The notes under the pieces are model-generated. The model worked only from the letters and a program-made list of their open reading frames with translations. It was not told the origin of the DNA and made no database searches. A DNA stretch of 64,000 bases from Amaranthus tricolor (taxonomy: Eukaryota; Streptophyta; Magnoliopsida; Caryophyllales; Amaranthaceae): positions 6,902,797-6,966,796 of the forward strand of contig NC_080062.1 in the NCBI RefSeq assembly GCF_026212465.1, read 5' to 3'. The position numbers and the translations under genes are program-made. Numbering within the stretch: the first letter of the stretch is position 1; every line of letters starts with the position of its first letter. This document shows, piece by piece, positions 22,612 through 34,668 of this stretch.

Positions 22612-25600
22612 TCAAGTAGTCAATATTGGAGGAAGAACATCAGATTTGCTCCCAAGAACAGAAGCTTTAGTATCAGGGAAAAACTTGTGGGCATCCGAAA
22701 GTATGGTAATGTTTCCTTCATTAGTAACTTCAACAGGATAACGAAGGATATGACCAGGCAAGTCTTGATCAAAAGCTTCACTCGAATAAATTTTCCAATT
22801 ATCCTCAGCAATCATGCTAACTTTTTGCATACATTCGAGTGTTTCGGGGTACAGAAATGATGAATCAAGCAGATGAAAATGTTCGTACCACAATGCCATA
22901 CGAAAACCGAATATCTGCCCTTTTGCTGGCCAGTTTGCTGCTAAATGATGCGGCTGGTAGGCTCCCATCGCTATTTCTGTGTCTCTTCCCCCGTCCATTG
23001 ATCTCTGGTTTATGTTCGCGGAGCCAATGATTATGTACTCATCATCAACTAAATGGCACAGACATAAACTCAAGATCAGTACAGATAAAATACAAGTATG
23101 ATAGACGCACAGAGTGACAAACTAAGATGTTGGGGACTTGGTGTTTGTGAGACTATATTGCATTGATTTATTGAGATTAGAGTCAGGAATGTTTTTGTTT
23201 GGTTTTAAATGTAAGAGTATATAAAATATGGGGCCTAAACTATCAGTTTAAGCTTTTGGTTGAGTTGGTTCCTTGCATGGTATCAGAAGCCAGCATGGTC
23301 GGAGGTCACTGGTTCGAATCTCAACCACCCCTCATTTTAAGTGGAATATTAAGCGTCAAGTATGAGGAAGGTCTGTACTACATCCACACTTCTAGCCTAA
23401 AAGAATCCAACATCAAAATATAAAAGATGGACACAGATGGAATTTAGGCTTGGACGTACCTAGACACATACATAAACACAATATCAGGAAAAGATACAAG
23501 TATGATAGAGGCATAGAGTGACAAACTAAGATGTCAGCTGTAAGGTAGAGGGGCGAATAGGTGTTGGTTGTCTAAGTAGTTGTAGCTATATAATTGTAGT
23601 TATATATTCTAATTAGTTGTGTAAGTTAATATTGTTCGGTGAAAATAGTTGTAGAAATATGATTTGTTGAGAATAATGAAGAAAAATTCTTAAACCACTA
23701 CTTTTGATTTGGCATGCTACAATAAGTTGTAACATCTTGAAACTAGCTACATGCACCACTATATCCTACCTGCTATTATGTGACATTTTGTAAATAGCGT
23801 TTTGGGCTTTATAAAACCACTAACATCTACTTAAACTGCTAAGCTCAACACACCCGATGTTGCATTGTTTTATTTAGATTGTTGCCTGAGGATTTTTTGT
23901 AGTTTAAAAACACAAAAGAAGATAGACATCTTAACAAAGATGGCAGAACTTAGAGGAATGACAAAGTCCAAATAATGAAACTAAAAATAGATAACTCAAC
24001 CAAAGTAATAAGATGGCAAAAAATCAGTTTAGCATAGATAAAAGAGGATGGAACAATAAGCACAATATACCTATCATCATTTTGGCATGAACATAAATCA
24101 TGAAGCGTCGATTTTGTTGAGCTCTGGCATAGTTAGAATCCGGTGCTGGCTTCTCTATAGGTTCATACTCCCCGACTTTCAAAACCTCTCGATTGCCAAG
24201 ACAGAAGAACGATAAATAATCTCGTGGGTGTGCATCAATCTTCATTCTTTGTATAGCGGCAGCAATATCAGTGTACATCATCTCCATTGTTCTCCTCTGC
24301 CAATACAGAATTGCCTGAACAGGAGCACTTTCAGGTTCTCCTTCAGGCCACATAGGAATCACAACATACACGGAAAACCTTTCGCCAGCTTCAATCTTGC
24401 TGATAATCTTTAAGGACAATTCTTTCGGTATGATATGCAATGCATCGATATCTTCATCGGGTTTCCAAGCATAAGAACTTCCAAGGAAGTACTGATTTTC
24501 AATGTATATAAAGTTCTTCGCTCGTCTTATGGCATTTATGTATCCGTCCTGTATGCTGCGATCTATGATGCTATCCTTATCACAAACGAGGCCAAGTCGA
24601 TCCGCCTTTTCAGGATCTGAAGGGAAACCTACCCCTTGTTCTCCGTCAATTACCACTGATCCTCCATCAATGGACCTGAATATTTGAACATTCCAAGTTT
24701 CTTGGTCTTCTACCTTAACTTCCGATGGTTTACCTAGTCTTTCAGCAAGCTCATTTCGCGTATATAGGAATCGTTTTCCCACTTGTTTAGTCCATCTCTG
24801 CTCAAAGTTATACAGCACGTCCCATGCGACAGGGCCTTCTAGTCGGCAATGAATATCATGCCATGGCTCTCTTGGACCGCCTTTTTGTAACGAAGATCCT
24901 GGGAAGTTAGGCTGATGAAAGTCGTCCTTGTGAACTGTGTTCAGTGTCCCGAAAAGAGAATGGTCTTGGGTGTCATATCGTCCACCACAAAGATCAATAC
25001 CTCCAAGAAAACTCACAATTCTCCGCCCTTGTGACTCGGGGCTCTCATAATCAACCACAACAGTCTTCTGATGGTGTGTTAACACAGTATCAACCTTTAC
25101 ACCCTGAACTACACTTCTTTGATCAGATTTCCGAGGACACTTGAAGCAACGTACGTTTGTGTTTTGAAAGTACGCGAAGGTGTCCTCATCGCGGGTTCCC
25201 ATTAACCCTTGTTTTTTGTATGGATTCGAAGTAATATCATCCCAAACAAGTACAAGAACTCTCATGTTTGGCTCATCGGCTTTCTTTTTCAGAAGTTCTC
25301 CTAGCGTAGGGCTAGCAAGAACCTTATTAGAGTTCCGTATTAAGGAAATGTTGGTGTCAATCGACCATCCAGCTATGTAAATAAGGTATTTTGCATTAAC
25401 AATAGCATCAAATATATCTTCCCAACATCGTTGTGCATCATAAGTCTTGCCTCCAGGAAGCCTAAAATCGAGGGTGAACTTGTCGGACACTTGTGCATCT
25501 TGGTAAAACGAGACTTTACAACCCTGTCTCTGTCTAAAGAAAGTGTGAGGGACTCCTCCATAAGTTGTAGCTAGGATGCCCCGAGACCAGTTTGGATCAA

Positions 25601-27110
25601 GAGATACATCTCGATATTGTACATTAACATAAATTTGGGATCGTATGGGCTTACCACTCTCATCGATTATTTCAAGGCATCTTATCACTGGACGACCCTT
25701 ATAGACTTCCTCGACAGACAAATAAGCTCTTCCGATCAAGGTAGCACTAAGAGGATTTTCATCTTTGACAGTAAAGATGATGTTTGATACTTCATGAGCA
25801 CAATAGATGTGAAAGGACTGAGACCATGAAGGATTCGAAGGAGTATGAATTATTTTTGTGCGTGCAACTCTTGCCTTGTCGAGATCAACTGTGGCATATA
25901 GTCTATAGTCCATCAGTTGAGGCTTGCAGAAGCAATATGCTTTGATTCTGTACAATAATGTTTGCCATACCCTTTTCGGATCATCCATACCCTACTTGTT
26001 TCCAGCAGAAAAGAAGCATGTCACAATTAAGAATAGTCTCTAGCTATGTCCATGAATTGATCTTACTCAAAGTGAAAGAAAACGAAGATGGACTATATGT
26101 TGGAAATACTTCACATGTAAGGAAGATTTTACATCACTAAAATAGTAGGTTGTGGACTTGTATATAATATTTGGTGGGTAATCCTCCTAATACCATATGA
26201 TTTTGGTTTTTGAAAAGAGTTAACTTCATTAAACTTGTATACAAGTTAACCCTCATTACCTGTTCATTTGCGTGTCCACACGAGTGGGCTCTTAGGTTGA
26301 TTATGTAACTAATTGTCACAGTCTAACACTATGAATGATTCTAAAGCCTTGAATCTGCAGTTTAATTTCAAGCAAAAGAGCAAACTAACTCAAAACCCAT
26401 GAAAGAAATTACGTTTTGTTTTGCTCACACTATTATAGAACTTCTATCCTTTTTTGATACAATCAAAAATGTATAATTCATTGGTATTAGATTACAAAGG
26501 ACTAGTAAAATGTCTTGTTAAATAATATGAACTTCTTATTTATGTGAAAGGGTCTGATATATGCAACCTTATTCATTAATAAGAAAACCGACAAAGTGTT
26601 GTTTTTTATTGACCTGGATAACAAACGTTATATGCAACTTCACGTAAATAAGTACACGTGATTTAATGAGGGGTGCACATAAATAAGATTTAAAGATGTA
26701 CATAATTTATTGAAATCCAAATCTATATATAAGCTCTACTCTTTATGATTCACTATTTCTATCAAATTGGGATATAGTTAAAACTGCCAATAATAAATAA
26801 GCAAATTAGAGGTGTTCAAAACAAACTATTCGACACTTATTTGACCTTCTAATCAGACTCGATTTAACCCAACTTTCGACTTCAAAAATGAATTTATAAT
26901 TACGCAGAGTTAATTTTAAATCGACTCAAAACACTTGACTCGAAAGTGACTCGATAACCCAAATAAACACGTGCAGGCCAATAATCTAAAAATAAGGTCA
27001 AGGATAGCTGATCATGCACTGACCTGTCTAAAGGGAAATCCACAACCCAAATGCAGCTTATCAATCCCATCTATTTTTGCAGTAAGCACCCCATGAAGCA
27101 ATCTGGTCAT
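22612..27110 (-). CDS. PLDALPHA3: Phospholipase D, alpha class (PLDalpha3-like), 814 aa
   Basis: Hydrolyses phosphatidylcholine and other phospholipids to phosphatidic acid (EC 3.1.4.4) at membranes, a stress and growth signal. Three coding exons join with GT..AG borders: 27110-27024, 25991-24071, 23048-22612 (2445 nt). The short first exon gives [15 protein letters not shown], the start of the C2 domain, which ends near residue 150. HKD motif 1 is HQKTVVVD (H336, K338, D343). HKD motif 2 is HAKMMIVD (H664, K666, D671), split by the last intron. [12 protein letters not shown] precedes it, and the protein ends PPILTT as in the alpha class. Length matches the family (about 810 aa), and all catalytic residues are present. 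The paralogue call rests on overall likeness and on the SHINE gene nearby. Intron 1 carries a repeat (26808-26971), intron 2 a TRIM (23210-23428). A 5'-UTR intron is likely. Confidence 0.93.
23210..23428 (+). mobile_element. TRIM copy B (3'-truncated), in PLD intron 2
   Basis: The terminal repeat 23210-23277 (TGTAAGAGTATATAAAATAT..CCTTGCA) is followed by the primer-binding site TGGTATCAGAAGCC (23278) and the B-box-like GGTTCGAATCT (23311). The A-box-like TGGTTGAGTTGG lies at about 23258. The 3' repeat is decayed to a short AAAATATAAAAGAT remnant. Confidence 0.8.
26808..26971. repeat. Short member of the AGAGGTGTTCA repeat family, in PLD intron 1
   Basis: Begins AGAGGTGTTCAAAAC and holds ACTCGA/GACTCGAT units, ending near AAATAAACACGT. 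This matches the end structure of 53191-53365 and 49224-50208. Confidence 0.55.
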
Positions 27111-27430
27111 ATCTCAAATACTAACCAATCCCTGAAAATTCAAGAAAACAATACAAATTAGACCATTATAAGAAAAACCCAGAAAATATTTGTGAAACAG
27201 ATTGAAAAAAACAAGAATTAGAAACCTTTTCTCAAACTAAAACCTAATTGCAGTTGCAGAAAAGATGGAATTTCTAAAGAACTACAAAGTGCCCAGAAAT
27301 TTTGGTACATGGAAACTGTATAAATCAATAGAAATAGGTAGTAGAAGAAAACCAAAATGTCCATGAATAAGCTACGTTGGTGCAAAGTAATGGATATCTT
27401 AGGATGATTCTTCATTCTTCCTTCATCTAA
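27111..27430 (-). promoter_or_regulatory. PLD 5' UTR with probable leader intron
   Basis: On the minus strand an acceptor TTTTCAG ends at 27132 and a donor AAG/GTTTCT lies at 27226/27225, which would give a small leader intron (27132-27225) just before the ATG at 27110. The leader upstream (27226 to about 27430) is bounded only by guess. Introns in the 5' UTR are known in plant PLDalpha genes. Confidence 0.5.
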
Positions 27431-28139
27431 TTAAGAAGATTCTATTATCAGGGAATAAAATAGAATTGTTCCGCAACTCTTTTTAGAAGATTCTTTCCTT
27501 GTTATTGGGTCAGAATTACGAAAGACCTAGAATGGATAGAATGGTTGCCTTAGCCTAGGTTTTAAGTTCATCACAAAAAAGCCATATTTTTGCAATTTGA
27601 AGGTTTTTGGTAAATAATTTTTAAAATTTTTTGATTTTTTTTGTCTTTTTAATTGGTTAAATAATTATAAAATTTAATGGTAAATGATTTTTATATCTGA
27701 TGAAAAATTTAGTATAATCTAAACTCAAAATGCTATCTCGAGTAGATTTTTTTATTGGTTTTGGTTTATTATTTATTTGATCTCTAATAAAAGCCAACAG
27801 TTAAAAAATTATTTTTACCGAACATTTCTAAAGTTGAGTTAAACAAGTAGTTAGCTTAATGCAGTTGGCTTATCAATCGATTTTCTAACCGATTAAACTA
27901 ACCAACAGTTTGAACCACCAACTAGGTTCTATGACATACAACAATTGCCAAATAAGCCTTTAGGTAAATTTCCTGCTGGGTTATTTTGGGTCATTTGGTC
28001 AATTGTATCTAGAAGGTTTATGGGGTCATTTGGTCAATTATGATTTGGTTTGGGACAAGGTTTGTTTGGGTAAAGTCAGTTTAAAGCTAGTTTATTTTGG
28101 GGTTTGATAACGATTAATTTAAGTTGATCATAATTGGTT
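27431..28139. other. PLD upstream region
   Basis: AT-rich DNA 5' of the PLD gene. It should hold the promoter, but no specific box is convincing. Short GTCATTTGGTCAATT direct repeats occur at about 27990-28040. Confidence 0.4.
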
Positions 28140-28860
28140 CAAGTTAATATTGGTTAATTATTGTAAAAGGTAAATATTGTTGAACAATTAGAGTATAAGA
28201 TAGGATATATTTCATGTACTATGCTTAGTGGGATATATAAGTGTTAATGCTTAAAATTTAAAGTGCTTTAAACATACGAAGCAAAGTATGTAACAAACAA
28301 AACAAGAAGTTGCAGTAAACAAGCTTGCACGTTTGAGCACTTTTGAGACAGAAAGTTATTGGAATATTTTTTGGCATTTGCTCGTTCGAGCACCTTATTT
28401 CCTCGTTTGAGCACCAGTAAATGGAAGTGTATGTTCGATAATGTTTGTCTGTTATGATAGTCAATATGGTTTCATTAGGTTATATTCATTGATCCATTCA
28501 TTAAAACCTGATTAAACTTTCAATTTGATGAGTGAAATGTTGGGATAAATACATTCAATGTCTGTTATAAATAGAGAGAGTTGCATGTAAGGGAAGTTTG
28601 TTGAAAATTATTTTCGATTTCTCTTCTTCTCTTAAGGAATACGTATATTCTTGTTTTCTCTTCTTTGCATGAATTTCAAAGAGAATTATTAACTCTTTGT
28701 TTATTTTCTGATTTCATAATCTACATAAGCACATAATCATTTCATTCTACTCACCGTACTAAGTGTCAAGCTAGTGTAGTTGTTTATATTTTATTGTGAA
28801 TTTCGTTAAATATTTCCTATTACTTTTGTGGGAGAAATATCACAATAGGAATTTTTCATA
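28140..28860 (+). mobile_element. LTR-like remnant
   Basis: Contains a promoter-like GTTATAAATAGAGAGAG (28564) followed by a pyrimidine-rich leader. A TTGCTCGTTCGAGCACC motif (about 28380) recalls the GC-rich insert of the LTR at 33939-34668. No matching second LTR, primer site or target duplication was found, so this is a weak call. Confidence 0.35.
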
Positions 28861-29454
28861 AGCCTATAACTTATATCAAGTTTCCAAGTGACATATACCA
28901 ACACAAACCAATCTTCAAGGCAAACTACAACATGATAATCACACACAACAAGGAGATTCATTATGATACCTTATACAAATTTGTTTATTTGTAATTTGTA
29001 TTGTATTTACATCATATCATATTACTAATAAACATGGATATGGAATGGGATTTGGTATGGGGGCTTATGTATTAGATTCAATAATTTTTTAATAGAATTA
29101 ATTAGAAAGAAATAGGTTAAGATGTCCAAATAAGACAAGTTCAAAGTTATTGAGCCCACACGAGCATTATTTTATGGATAATAATTAATAAGTAGTCTCA
29201 TGGCAACTTCTACTTCTAACTAATTTTTAAAAATTGAATTTATATGAATAAATTAGACTAAATTATAATTTATGTAATGAAAATGTAGGAGTGTGGTCGA
29301 CAAATTAAATTTAATTCTAAAAAGTTTTTAAAAAATTGGTTTTGAATTGTATCTGTATTTCCTATTTTTTTTGTTGTATGTTGGATAAATCATAAAGTCA
29401 TAATCATATCATCATAAGTGAATAGGTGATTATTAAATTCATATAATAAAATAT
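28861..29454. other. Intergenic, nothing recognised
   Basis: AT-rich, no frame, repeat end or RNA gene seen. Confidence 0.5.
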
Positions 29455-29630
29455 TTCACAAATTCTTAAATGAGACAGTCTCATGGTGAGACTATCTCTA
29501 TTATGCTTATTCATATATAGTTTGTGTGTTAAAGTGATCACTTACAGTTATGAAGTGATTAATTAAAAAACTAAGTTAATTATATGGATCCGTCTCATGA
29601 TGAGACATTTTTATACAAGATGATTTGAAA
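29455..29630. mobile_element. MITE of the GAGAC-GTCTC family
   Basis: Left ACAAATTCTTAAATGAGAC, right GAGACATTTTTATACAAGATG, with an internal AAAGTGATCACTTAC block shared with the copies at 16424 and 55342. Confidence 0.72.
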
Positions 29631-29910
29631 ATATTTAGGTTAAAGAATATATTGTTACGGAAAAATTATAATTTATAGTTTTCAACTTTACCCTATTTAG
29701 CGAAAAATAAAAATTTCACCTTTTAATTTAGCAAATAGATGTTAACCGGAGTTATTGACTAATGTTGTTGTCTGGGTTGACTAGATTAAAGTGTTGGATG
29801 ATACCACTAGAGCTATTGGATGATGTTGTTGGCTGCTTTGATCATTTTAAAGTGTTGACTGATAAGCCAACTATTTAAGCTAACTGTTATAAAGATGTTT
29901 AGTAAAATAA

Positions 29911-30039
29911 CTAATCTTGTGAGAGACCGTCTCTTAAAGAAACAACCACAAAATAAGAAGTCTATATTCTAATTTTCTCTTTATATTAATTGGGCCATTT
30001 AGCCCCTCTCAGAGAGACTGTCTCTCGCAACAATTTGTG
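29911..30039. mobile_element. Short MITE of the GAGAC-GTCTC family
   Basis: Left end TCTTGTGAGAGACCGTCTC, right end GAGACTGTCTCTCGCAACAA. The ends are imperfect inverted repeats. Confidence 0.65.
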
Positions 30040-30047
30040 TTGGTAAA

Positions 30048-30279
30048 AATTATAAGTTAGTTGTTGGCTGTCTATTAGAAAACAAATATGCTAATAGCCA
30101 AAAGCCAATGAAAAAAGCTATAAAAGTAATTTTTTAGTTTTGACTTAAATATTAGATTTTTAGCTGACTTAAAAATCATTTACCCAACAACTTTATTAGT
30201 TGTTGAACAATCAAAAAGTTAAAAAACAAAAACCAAAAGCCAACAAAAAAATTAATTGTCAAACAACCAAATTATAAAA
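30048..30279. mobile_element. Possible hAT-like MITE
   Basis: AATTATAAGTTAGTTGTTGGC at the left is an imperfect inverse of the right end (TTGTCAAACAACCAAATTATAA). The interior holds several AACCAAAAGCCAACA-like units in both orientations. Target duplication unclear. Confidence 0.4.
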
Positions 30280-30947
30280 TTTTTTACTTTTATATCCTTA
30301 ATTCTAAAGTACTTTTTGTTGCTTTACTCGTTAATGTTGGTTCTGATGACCCTTTATTAATGTAGATTCATCGTACAATTAAAAAAGAAAAAGTTAGGAT
30401 GCAGCTATATAAGCTTTACTATTCAACAAAAAATAACTGAATATGGGATTTCATATTAATTTAGAGGGTAAAAATTAAATTGTTAAATTTTGATTTTCTT
30501 ATTATTATTATTACTAATCATTAATCTCAACAATTATTGGCATTTGGCACTGTTTATTTGCCATGTACTTATTTTTCTTAGATATTGAACAAATTACTAA
30601 CTATTAATTAAATTTCGAATAATTCAGATCGGATTTTTTAAAATCAAATATTTTATAACACCCCAATGAACCATAGTATTTGTCAACAATGGCCATGTGA
30701 TGCTACATATAACGTCAAAAGCACATATTCCATTCTACAATAATATTTGTTTTACATGTATAAAAAAGGTTACGGTAAAAATTAATTTAATACCTTCCCA
30801 GATTAGTTAGGATATATGCTCAATCAAGGTTAAGAATTGTGGTCCTAGATGATTATGACTTATCAATTTAGTGTAAATTTCATATATAAGAGTGTCTCAT
30901 TGTGTGAGATATACATAAAAAGAGTAAAAATCTAAAAGATTGTTTTA
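30280..30947. other. Intergenic, nothing recognised
   Basis: AT-rich without open frames or repeat ends. Confidence 0.5.
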
Positions 30948-31277
30948 TATTCCGTTTGACATGTGGTAATAAACGGTGACAATGAGAATGAAAAATTAGT
31001 GTAATTTTGGTTAAAAGATCTCTTTATTACCTTGATGGTCATACTTGTCCAACTTCAACCATCTCATTTTTTTTCATAAAATTTATTCTAATGTATTATC
31101 ATTGGGAGAGATGATATTAGGATTTAGGTGGTAATGGAAATTTGAAAAGAAAAAAAAAACTTTTTTTTGATCAAAGTTTCACTACCATGGGAATGATATG
31201 AAACTTTTGATGAATTTTTACACTATAAATAATTTTCATTACCACCATTTAGTACCACTAAACAAACAGACCGCTAA
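30948..31277. mobile_element. Decayed MITE with CCGTTTG-type ends
   Basis: Left TCCGTTTGACATGTGGTAAT, right ACCACTAAACAAACAGACCG. The ends are imperfect inverted repeats, and the inside is rich in ATTACC/GGTAAT units, like the clearer element at 45995-46547. Confidence 0.5.
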
Positions 31278-32339
31278 AGTAAATATTTTAATTAAATTAA
31301 ATAGACTATTTAGCTTCATATAAAACTGTCTTAAGGTAAAATTGTCTTAAATAAGAATTTGTGATTAATTTTAACATGGTGAAATGCATATAAATTAGGG
31401 TAAATTTTAACATGGTGACTTAATAAACTCATGATAATTAGAAGTATAATATACTCTTACTAACTGCTTCTATTTAATTAAGATTTTCATTTTAGTGTAG
31501 TTGATAATTAATTTGTGATTAATTAAGGGTGATAAATCCCTCTCACCAGCTTACGTTTACACAGAGACATTTGCATTAATGAACTACACCTAGTGTCTAG
31601 CTAGTGACCGTGTTATATAGTATATATTTATTTATACAATGACAATATCACAATGTGTAGAATGGAATTTTAGGAAGAATTAGTATGAATAATATAGATG
31701 TTAATTAATTTGCTTATAATAATATCAACTTTTTATTTTGGTAAATAAAAGATTTTTTTTCATTTACCAAGAAAATCAAAATAAAAACAAAATTAGGAGC
31801 TCAGCCCTACTTAATTGCATCAGTATGGAAGTGCAACCCACCTGTTATGAAGGGTTTCCGTATCCCACTCTTCCTATACATAAGAGATAATATCAACTTT
31901 TTATTAATCATGAACGATACAAACTTAAGCGGTATTTGCCAACAAAAATATTAACTTTTATTTATAGTATGTTATTTGAAAAAAAAGGCTAAATTCATAG
32001 TTAAGTAACTAGTGGCCTTTGTAGGTTTTTATGATGACTACACTTAATATAAACAACTATATTTTAGAGATTGTGTGCAAGTCGATATTCGGTCTTGATA
32101 AGGATTGTTGATAGTACCTAAGATTTGGTCTATGGACTTTGTACGTGTCTAAAATATCCAAGGAAGTTAGATAGGAAGATCGTTGTAAGATGTCAAATGT
32201 AGACATGAGGTCTACTATTCCTAAGTTGATAATCTGATGATACTTGTTGATGAGTGGAGACAATGCTCTATTCCTAAAATTCAAGTTTGGAAGAATCAGC
32301 GTCAACAGATAAGTTTTGAAGAAAGTGTTTTCTAGTTTT
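31278..32339. other. Intergenic, nothing recognised
   Basis: No gene seen. The minus-strand frame at 32057-32305 has no recognisable domain. Confidence 0.45.
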
Positions 32340-33115
32340 TCTTAGTTGATGTATGGGTAAGATTAATTTGTTGCATAATTAAATTAATTGAGTTAGTTGG
32401 CAAAGGAATTTTAATTATAACTACTTTCTTGAATTACTAGGTTTTATTTAAGAAAAATTAACTTGCCTTATTTAGAAAATAAAAACTGTAGCTTTTATTA
32501 CTTGGAAAACAAGTTTTACTCATTCCCCCTTAATTTTAGGATTAAGGAGCGAAGTAGGTAGTTATTCTTTTGAAACAAAGCTACGTGATTTTCCTATATA
32601 AAACGGTTTATTTCTACCGGTTATTATTTGGTGAAACAAGAAATATTCATTTCTCCTTAATTGCCAATTAACTTAGAAATATTTCTTATGCAACTCATTA
32701 ATTTTATCCTAAGGTTTTTGGCCTTTGTAAAAGGGTTTTTGAAAAAATTGTTATAACTAGACTTGGGGAAGTCTAGGGGAGAAAGAGAGCTTCATAGAGG
32801 AAGCTTGAGCTTCATGGGAAGCAAGAGAAAGAAAAAGAGAAAGAGAACTAAGTTTTGTGAGAAACTCAAGTTGGCCTAGGTTTGTTTGATTTATGTAATT
32901 ATAACAAATTGCTTAAAACATAGTGGAGGATTTGAAATCCCGAGGGTCGTGGTTTTTTCTTCTATTTAGACTTAGAAGATTTCCACGTAAAAATTGCGTT
33001 GTCTTTTTCTAAGTTCGCGCATCAACTTTAAGTTTCAATTCCGCAAAAATAGGCAAAAACGCTTAAACTCATTAAATAACAATTCACCCCCCTCTTGTTA
33101 TCTCTCAACGTTTCT
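32340..33115 (+). mobile_element. LTR-like remnant ending near AATTCACCCCCCTCTTG
   Basis: Contains a TATA-like CCTATATAAAACGG (about 32593), a purine-rich leader, and the terminal AACAATTCACCCCCCTCTTG motif often seen around plant retrotransposon ends. No partner LTR or coding sequence was found. Confidence 0.4.
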
Positions 33116-33938
33116 ATAGTAACACTCAAAGATAATAGGCGATATTAGTATTGAACTCCCTCTATATTAATATCTTGAATTTTCCATGAGGGCTATGACC
33201 CATATATATTTTTTGATTTCGAGTTGGGCAAGAAAAATCCAATCTACAGACAAGGGAAAAATGAAGTTAATTTTAAACTGTAAATAGTGAAATTAAACCC
33301 CTTTCACAAAATTGAAAGAGAAAATCCTTAACCACTATAGTAATTTAGAATTCTCTCCAACTAAAGTGCCACAAATATACATGACACTTTTGTTTAATTT
33401 AATTTCCTAATCTTGCATGGTCTAATTAATATTATTCCCTAATCACTGAAATGAAAGTACATTTCATTTATAATTTTCTTAATACTAACCTAAACTTGAT
33501 GACTTTGTTGAAATGTCTTTTGTAGAGTCAGTAGTATGTGGTTACTTTAAATAGTAAGTGTTCCAAGTGGTTGTCTTCTTCGAGCACTAGTTTTAGTAGT
33601 CTATGTAAGGTTAGTTGGGAATTATATTCTTAATTTCTGCTTCCTTTTATGGTAGTGAAGAATATTTTGATGGAGATCACTATTAATTAGTATTTTACCT
33701 TATATAGTTATATAGGTATTAAGGTATAGGATGTATTTTTTCCCTTTTAAGTACTTGAATTGTTCGTCATTGTAACTCCCAATAGCCATTGATCTAAATA
33801 GAACTTTGAATAGAACTATGAGAGATTTATCTACATGTGTTTAAAATAGATCTAACAATTTGACATTAAAATGAGAGCTAAGATCGATGAGGTTCGAAAT
33901 ACCTTGATGAACGATAACAAACTCAATGAACTTAACAA
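33116..33938. other. Intergenic, nothing recognised
   Basis: AT-rich; no frame or repeat end recognised. Confidence 0.5.
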
Positions 33939-34668
33939 TGTTTGAAAGAAATTAAAATGCAAAAATGACACAATGATTTAAGGAGGTTCACCCAATGATG
34001 GCTATGTCCTCCGTGATGTGTAGTTTCTTGTTTATATTATTTCAATGGAGTAAAAACTTACACTTACAAACAAAGTATCACAATTGAGTAAGAGAATAAC
34101 AAAGGCTATGTGTTTAGGCTTAGGGGTTTGTGTTTGATGTGTTTGGATGAACAAATGAGCTCCCTATTTGTAGGGGATCATACTAAGCAACATTCAACAC
34201 ATTAAAGCTCAGAATAAATGTCAATGAAACTGCTCCAAGAACTTGAAGAGTCAAAAACAACATCCTAGGAACGTCAGAAGGTCTGCTCGACCAAATCAGG
34301 GGCTCGCTCGGTCGAGGGGGCTACAGGTAGTTACTGAATACATTTTGTTTGTTCACTCGACCCACCCAGAAGCTCGCTCGGTCGAGCGACCTTCAGTGTG
34401 CTTTCTGACAATTTTGCTCGACTAAGCATAGTAGAGAATCTTCAATCAAACATTAACACTTCTTCATTAAGTCCCATAACTCCCATAGTTAAGTCATACT
34501 TCATCACCTTCATAACTCATGAATTAACCAAGCTTTAATCACCACCATAATCACAAACATTATACTAACTTAATTCACCCATTAACCAATCCCATAGGAT
34601 TCCATCCCATTACTTACACATATAAATGCATACATCAATTGTGCACTCAAGTCACATTATTCTCAACA
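33939..34668 (-). mobile_element. LTR-like repeat, family F (minus copy, with GC-rich insert)
   Basis: The reverse complement starts TGTTGAGAATAATGTGACTT and shares block after block with 21232-21782, down to CACGGAGGACATAGCC and GGGTGAACCTCCTTAAA. About 170 extra bases (roughly 34270-34450) hold two near-copies of GCTCGCTCGGTCGAG and several GCTCGAC half-sites that the other copy lacks. Confidence 0.68.

Noticed and set aside
22513..22860. Plus-strand frames over the PLD third exon (and others at 24228-25380)
   Set aside because: Shadows of the phospholipase D exons on the opposite strand.
25988..25988. Internal ATG as PLD start
   Set aside because: It would remove the first C2 strand. An upstream 87-nt exon with a good donor and in-phase joining supplies the conserved LLHG start, so the ATG at 27110 is preferred.
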